A stretch of DNA of 64,000 nucleotides from Cellulomonas sp. WB94. GTDB taxonomy: Bacteria > Actinomycetota > Actinomycetes > Actinomycetales > Cellulomonadaceae. The position numbers and the translations under genes are program-made. Below, piece by piece: positions 61,574 to 64,000 of this stretch. The first letter of the stretch is position 1. Each line of letters opens with the position of its first letter. The notes beneath the pieces are model-generated. The model was given only the letters and a program-made list of their open reading frames with translations, made no database searches and was not told the origin of the DNA. The DNA lies in contig NZ_QEES01000007.1 of assembly GCF_003115775.1 (NCBI RefSeq), forward strand, positions 62,001 to 126,000, read 5' to 3'.

Positions 61574-61962
61574 ACAGAGAAGCAAGGGTCCTCGACGACG
61601 AGCAGGTCCTCCTCGCCGTCGAGGTCTTCCACATGCTCGCCGACCCCACGCGGGTCCGGCTGCTGTGGGCGCTCATCGACGGCGAGCTGCCGGTCAACGA
61701 GCTCGCCGCGCAGGTGGGGAAGCCCGCACCGTCGGTGTCCCAGCACCTCGCGAAGCTGCGCCTCGCCCGCCTCGTCCGCACCCGACGGGTGGGAACGAGC
61801 GTGTACTACCGGATCGAGAACGAGCACATCGCGCAGCTCGTGACCGATGCCGTGCACAACGCCGAACATGCTGCGTCGGACTCCCCCGCGCACCACCGCC
61901 CACCCGCCGAGCTCAGGCGCCTGCACGTCGGCGAGCCCCGCCAGGAACGAGACGCACGATGA
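61564..61962 (+). CDS. ArsR/SmtB-family metal-sensing repressor
   Basis: The 132-residue protein has the ArsR winged HTH ('MLADPTRVRLLWALIDGELP', 'APSVSQHLAKLRLARLVRTR', 'VGTSVYYRI') and a C-terminal tail with His residues ('ENEHIAQLVTDAVHNAEHA', 'HHRPP') that could form a helix-5 metal site for zinc, nickel or cobalt, rather than an arsenic site (no Cys pair). It overlaps the CDF exporter gene (ATGA), so it likely represses that operon and is relieved by the exported metal. The start overlaps its own palindrome. Confidence 0.92.
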   Translation: MDADREARVLDDEQVLLAVEVFHMLADPTRVRLLWALIDGELPVNELAAQVGKPAPSVSQHLAKLRLARLVRTRRVGTSVYYRIENEHIAQLVTDAVHNAEHAASDSPAHHRPPAELRRLHVGEPRQERDAR

Positions 61963-63035
61963 GCCACGGGTCCGGGCACCGGGTGCCGCATTCCGCAGGT
62001 GCCGAGCACACCCACGATCACGATCACGGTCATGACCATGACCACGGGCACGAGCACGCGACTGGCATCCGCGGGGTCCTCCAGGGGCTGTTCACCCCGC
62101 ACAGCCACGACGCTGCCGACTCGATCGACGACGCCCTCGAAGGCAGCGCGCGCGGGATCCGGGCAGTCAAGGTCAGCCTCGTCGGTCTCGGCGCCACGGC
62201 CGTCGCGCAGCTCGCGATCGTTGCCGTGTCGGGCTCGGTCGCGCTGCTCGCCGACACGGTGCACAACTTCTCCGACGCCCTGACCGCCATCCCCCTGTGG
62301 ATCGCGTTCGCACTGGCCCGGCGCGCGCCGAGCAAGACCTACACCTACGGGTACGGCCGCGCGGAAGACCTCGCGGGCCTGTTCATCGTGGCCATGATCG
62401 CGCTGTCCGCCGTGGTCGCCGGCGTGGAGTCCGTGCGTCGGCTGATCTCGCCCCAGGAGGTCAACAACGTCTGGTGGGTGGCGGCAGCGGGACTCGTCGG
62501 GTTCGCGGGCAACGAGCTCGTCGCCCTGTACCGCATCCGCGTGGGGCGGCAGATCGGGTCGGCTGCGCTCGTCGCCGACGGGCTGCACGCCCGCACCGAC
62601 GGATTCACGTCGCTGGCCGTCCTCGTCGGCGCCCTCGGCGTCGCGTTCGGCTTCCCGCTGGCCGACCCGATCGTCGGCCTCGTCATCACCGTCGCGATCC
62701 TCGTCCTGCTGCGCAGCGCCGCGCGCGACGTCTTCCGCCGTCTGATGGACGGTGTCGACCCTGCCCTCGTCGATCGCGCCGAGCACACCCTGGCGTCAGT
62801 CCCCGGGGTCCTGGGCGTCCGCCGGGTGCGGATGCGGTGGATCGGTCATGTGCTGCACGCCGACGCGGTGCTCGACGTCGATCCGGCGGTCGCCCTCGCT
62901 GACGCCCACACGATCGCCCATGACGCCGAGGAGAGCCTGAAGCGGGCGATCCCCCGGCTCAGCGAGGCGGCGATCCATGCCTACGCCCACCCCGGCGAGA
63001 GCCACGCCGACCACCCCGACGAGGTCGCCGCCTAG
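61959..63035 (+). CDS. Cation diffusion facilitator (Zn/Co/Ni exporter)
   Basis: The 358-residue CDF has a His-rich N terminus ('HTHDHDHGHDHDHGHEH'), about six membrane helices, the metal-site motifs 'LLADTVHNFSDAL' and 'LVADGLHARTDGFTS' and a cytoplasmic C-terminal domain ending with further His. It exports divalent metals by proton exchange. DmeF- or CzcD-like specificity cannot be set from sequence. It follows the ArsR-family repressor with a four-base overlap. Confidence 0.94.
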   Translation: MSHGSGHRVPHSAGAEHTHDHDHGHDHDHGHEHATGIRGVLQGLFTPHSHDAADSIDDALEGSARGIRAVKVSLVGLGATAVAQLAIVAVSGSVALLADTVHNFSDALTAIPLWIAFALARRAPSKTYTYGYGRAEDLAGLFIVAMIALSAVVAGVESVRRLISPQEVNNVWWVAAAGLVGFAGNELVALYRIRVGRQIGSAALVADGLHARTDGFTSLAVLVGALGVAFGFPLADPIVGLVITVAILVLLRSAARDVFRRLMDGVDPALVDRAEHTLASVPGVLGVRRVRMRWIGHVLHADAVLDVDPAVALADAHTIAHDAEESLKRAIPRLSEAAIHAYAHPGESHADHPDEVAA

Positions 63036-63118
63036 GTCGACCGCGCGACAGCGCGGCGTCCGTGCGAGCATGCGGTCGTGGGCCAGTGTCGCCGGCCCCG
63101 ACGGAGCGGAGGGACCTC

Positions 63119-64000
63119 GTGACACTGCGGGGCACGGGGGCGTCGGCGGCCGAGGTCGACGCCCACGAGACGTCGATCCGGCGGTGGTTCCTCTCCGCGG
63201 ACGAGCGCGGCAACCCGAGCACGTCGCTCGACGGCCGCCGTCGTGACGGCCTCGCCTGGTCGACTGGCAACAGCATCCGCTCGCTGGTCCACGGCGCCGC
63301 CTACTTCGCCGAGCTCCACGCCGCCGTCGCGGCCATGGAACGCGGTGACCTGCTGCTCTTCACGGACTGGCGCAGCGACCCCGACGAGCTGCTGACCGGA
63401 CCCGGGTCCGAGGTCGGGTCGGTGTTCGCCGCTGCGGCTCGCCGGGGCGTCGACGTCCGCGGGCTGGTGTGGCGCTCGCACCTCGACCAGCTCAGCTTCA
63501 GCGCCAGCACGAACCGCGCGTTCGGGGACGAGATCGAGGCGGCCGGTGGCCAGTGCCTGCTCGACATGCGTGTCCGGCGACTCGGCTCGCACCACCAGAA
63601 GTTCGTCGTGCTGCGCCACGCGCGCCACCCCGAGCGCGACGTCGCGTACATCGGCGGGATCGACCTGTGCCACGGCCGCCGCGACGACGCCCATCATCGC
63701 GGAGACCCCCAGGGCGAGCCGATGGCCGCTGTCTACGGGTCGCGACCGCCGTGGCATGACGTCCAGCTCGCAGTCCAGGGTCCCGCGGTGGGCGACGCCG
63801 AGACGGTCTTCCGCGAGCGGTGGGACGACCCCGCGCCGCTGAGCCGCAGCCCGGTGCGCATCGCCGTGGACCTGGTCCGCGGTCAGGACCGGTCCCCGCG
63901 CCCGATGCCACCTCAGCACCCCGACCCTGCCCCGTGCGGGTCGACGGCCGTCCAGCTGCTGCGGACGTACCCGAACCGGACCCCGGGCTACCCGTTCGCA
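63119..64000 (+). CDS. Phospholipase D-family protein, cut by the window end
   Basis: From GTG 63119 (GGAGCGGAGGGA upstream) 294 codons are visible before the window ends. An HKD-type motif appears in 'GSHHQKFVVLRH' followed by 'YIGGIDLCHGRRDD', which is the pattern of PLD-superfamily enzymes; the second HKD motif must lie beyond the edge. No signal peptide or membrane helix is seen. It may hydrolyse phosphodiester bonds of phospholipids or act in cardiolipin-like synthesis. It lies 83 bases after the CDF gene. Confidence 0.85.
   Translation, partial: MTLRGTGASAAEVDAHETSIRRWFLSADERGNPSTSLDGRRRDGLAWSTGNSIRSLVHGAAYFAELHAAVAAMERGDLLLFTDWRSDPDELLTGPGSEVGSVFAAAARRGVDVRGLVWRSHLDQLSFSASTNRAFGDEIEAAGGQCLLDMRVRRLGSHHQKFVVLRHARHPERDVAYIGGIDLCHGRRDDAHHRGDPQGEPMAAVYGSRPPWHDVQLAVQGPAVGDAETVFRERWDDPAPLSRSPVRIAVDLVRGQDRSPRPMPPQHPDPAPCGSTAVQLLRTYPNRTPGYPFA

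Overview
The window is very GC-rich DNA with dense coding, many GTG starts, 1-11 nt gene overlaps, ANTAR-domain regulators, a deazaflavin (F420)-type nitroreductase homologue, a DUF1876 protein and an actinobacterial-type LexA box. Together these point to a chromosomal segment of a high-GC actinomycete, plausibly a Micrococcales/Cellulomonas-like organism. The taxonomic guess is inference only. I see no rRNA, tRNA or CRISPR array.

Layout. (1) 1-5.7 kb: an ArsR-rhodanese regulator, a DUF4389 membrane protein, a complete IS256-family insertion sequence with terminal inverted repeats and an 8-bp target duplication, and a MalQ amylomaltase. (2) 5.8-10.3 kb: a BTAD/AAA/TPR activator divergent from an FAD-linked oxidoreductase; both reading frames are broken (two shifts each). 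(3) 10.5-12.5 kb: two ANTAR proteins (PAS-ANTAR-STAS and GAF-ANTAR). (4) 12.6-28.7 kb: a glucuronide catabolic island. It holds uxaC-uxuB-gntK in one operon, divergent larA, a LacI regulator, uidA, a GPH transporter, gnd with a hexose-6-phosphate mutarotase, a small unknown gene, larE-larB and convergent larC. (5) 28.9-40.9 kb: redox and housekeeping genes, including an OYE-type flavin oxidoreductase, UbiB/ABC1 kinase, a PLP decarboxylase-like protein, SOS-controlled DinB, and an ADH-CMD-SDR-ADH group. (6) 40.9-49.8 kb: small membrane and flavodoxin genes, a secreted 5'-nucleotidase, ferredoxin, and a NirK-like copper oxidase/NnrS-like/MIP18/Fe-S regulator/DUF2249 cluster. (7) 49.8-59.2 kb: a GGDEF-EAL protein, two two-component systems, cupredoxin and SHOCT proteins, and a KimA-like permease next to a KdpD/KdpE-like pair. 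(8) 59.2-64 kb: arsD-arsA, an ArsR-family regulator with a CDF metal exporter, and a phospholipase D-like gene cut by the window end.

The most interesting part is region 4. Four strong LacI-type palindromes (consensus TGGCAACCGNTTGCCA) and one weaker one lie upstream of uxaC/larA, lacI/uidA, the transporter and larE. This ties nickel-pincer cofactor synthesis (LarE, LarB, and probably LarC) and a LarA-superfamily epimerase to glucuronide use. No uxuA, kdgK or eda is visible, but a gluconokinase and 6-phosphogluconate dehydrogenase are. The simplest reading is a route glucuronide > glucuronate > fructuronate > mannonate > gluconate > 6-phosphogluconate > ribulose-5-phosphate. In it LarA would be the C2-epimerase joining mannonate to gluconate. 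The gene content and operators are seen in the sequence; the pathway is inference.
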